DNA of 49,277 bases. Source: Prevotella sp. Its GTDB lineage: Bacteria > Bacteroidota > Bacteroidia > Bacteroidales > Bacteroidaceae. Shown one piece after another: positions 49,235-49,277 of the stretch; position 1 is the stretch's first letter, and every line of letters begins with the position of its first letter. The notes beneath the pieces were generated by a model, which saw only the letters and a program-made list of their open reading frames with translations, did no database searches and was not told where the DNA came from. The translations under genes and the position numbers were made by a program. The DNA is taken from positions 1-49,277 of the forward strand of contig JALEVZ010000015.1 in NCBI GenBank assembly GCA_022788105.1, in the 5' to 3' direction.

Positions 49235-49277
49235 GGAAAGATGCTCGAGTGGTTGAAGAGGCACGCCTGGAAAGCGT
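49235..49277 (+). tRNA. tRNA-Ser (anticodon GGA), 5' half
   Basis: The 5' part of a serine tRNA, cut by the window edge. Acceptor strand ggaaaga, D-arm tgctcgagtggttgaagag, and an anticodon stem acgc/gcgt (49263-49266 with 49274-49277) enclosing the loop ctggaaa with GGA at 49269-49271. The 3' half is outside the window. Confidence 0.9.

Overview
The window is a 49 kb stretch of ordinary chromosome from a member of the Bacteroidota, most likely a Prevotellaceae/Bacteroidales species. The evidence is the DUF4492-cydA-cydB cluster, DUF4837, DUF4494 and DUF5056-like proteins, a type IX secretion (T9SS) style C-terminal signal on a secreted protease, a PorE-like OmpA lipoprotein, several ECF sigma factors, and many promoters with the Bacteroidota -7 box TAnnTTTG. 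I see no insertion sequence, prophage, CRISPR array or rRNA. One truncated tRNA-Ser(GGA) lies at the right edge.

Layout. 1-5404 (+): end of rlmN, a DUF4837 lipoprotein, a pdxA homologue that has lost the family's active-site histidines, a UPF0104/AglD-type membrane protein, an MmcQ/YjbR protein and L-serine dehydratase. 5711-14370 (-): a secreted M6 metalloprotease, a flavodoxin-ferredoxin protein, a TolC/HlyD/two-ABC-2-permease export operon without an ATPase gene, and a coiled-coil membrane protein. 14885-17928 (+): cytochrome bd oxidase. 18222-18641 (-): small lipoprotein. 18776-21236 (+): lepA and a Crp/Fnr regulator. 21372-27680 (-): two tandem acyl-CoA synthetases, a LolC/E-like permease and an aminotransferase. 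28155-30800 (+): DUF4494, the YggS-type PLP protein and a ROK protein. 31026-35550 (-): a trans-envelope barrel protein with its ECF sigma factor, a lipoprotein and an LTA-synthase-like sulfatase. 35772-38667 (+): a rhodanese lipoprotein, an unknown protein and a phosphoesterase/beta-propeller fusion. 38888-45744 (-): PorE-like protein, topoisomerase III, a DUF5056-like protein with an ECF sigma factor, and a membrane protein. 45853-48972 (+): rRNA methyltransferase, thyA and tatD, then the tRNA.

The most unusual feature is between the genes. About a dozen intergenic spots carry short degenerate tandem arrays whose sequences are unrelated to each other but nearly all of which have a period of exactly 22 bp. 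They often start or end within a few bases of a stop codon. All five convergent gene gaps in the window contain such an array together with a strong hairpin terminator. Two of these arrays (5485-5660 and 18037-18213) are copies of one composite element: a conserved leader, four 22-bp units built from a small vocabulary of short words used in both orientations, and a conserved trailer. I do not know a described element that matches this.

Coordinates were read by eye. Family names come from recognising motifs in translations, not from searches. Calls marked low confidence should be read as such.
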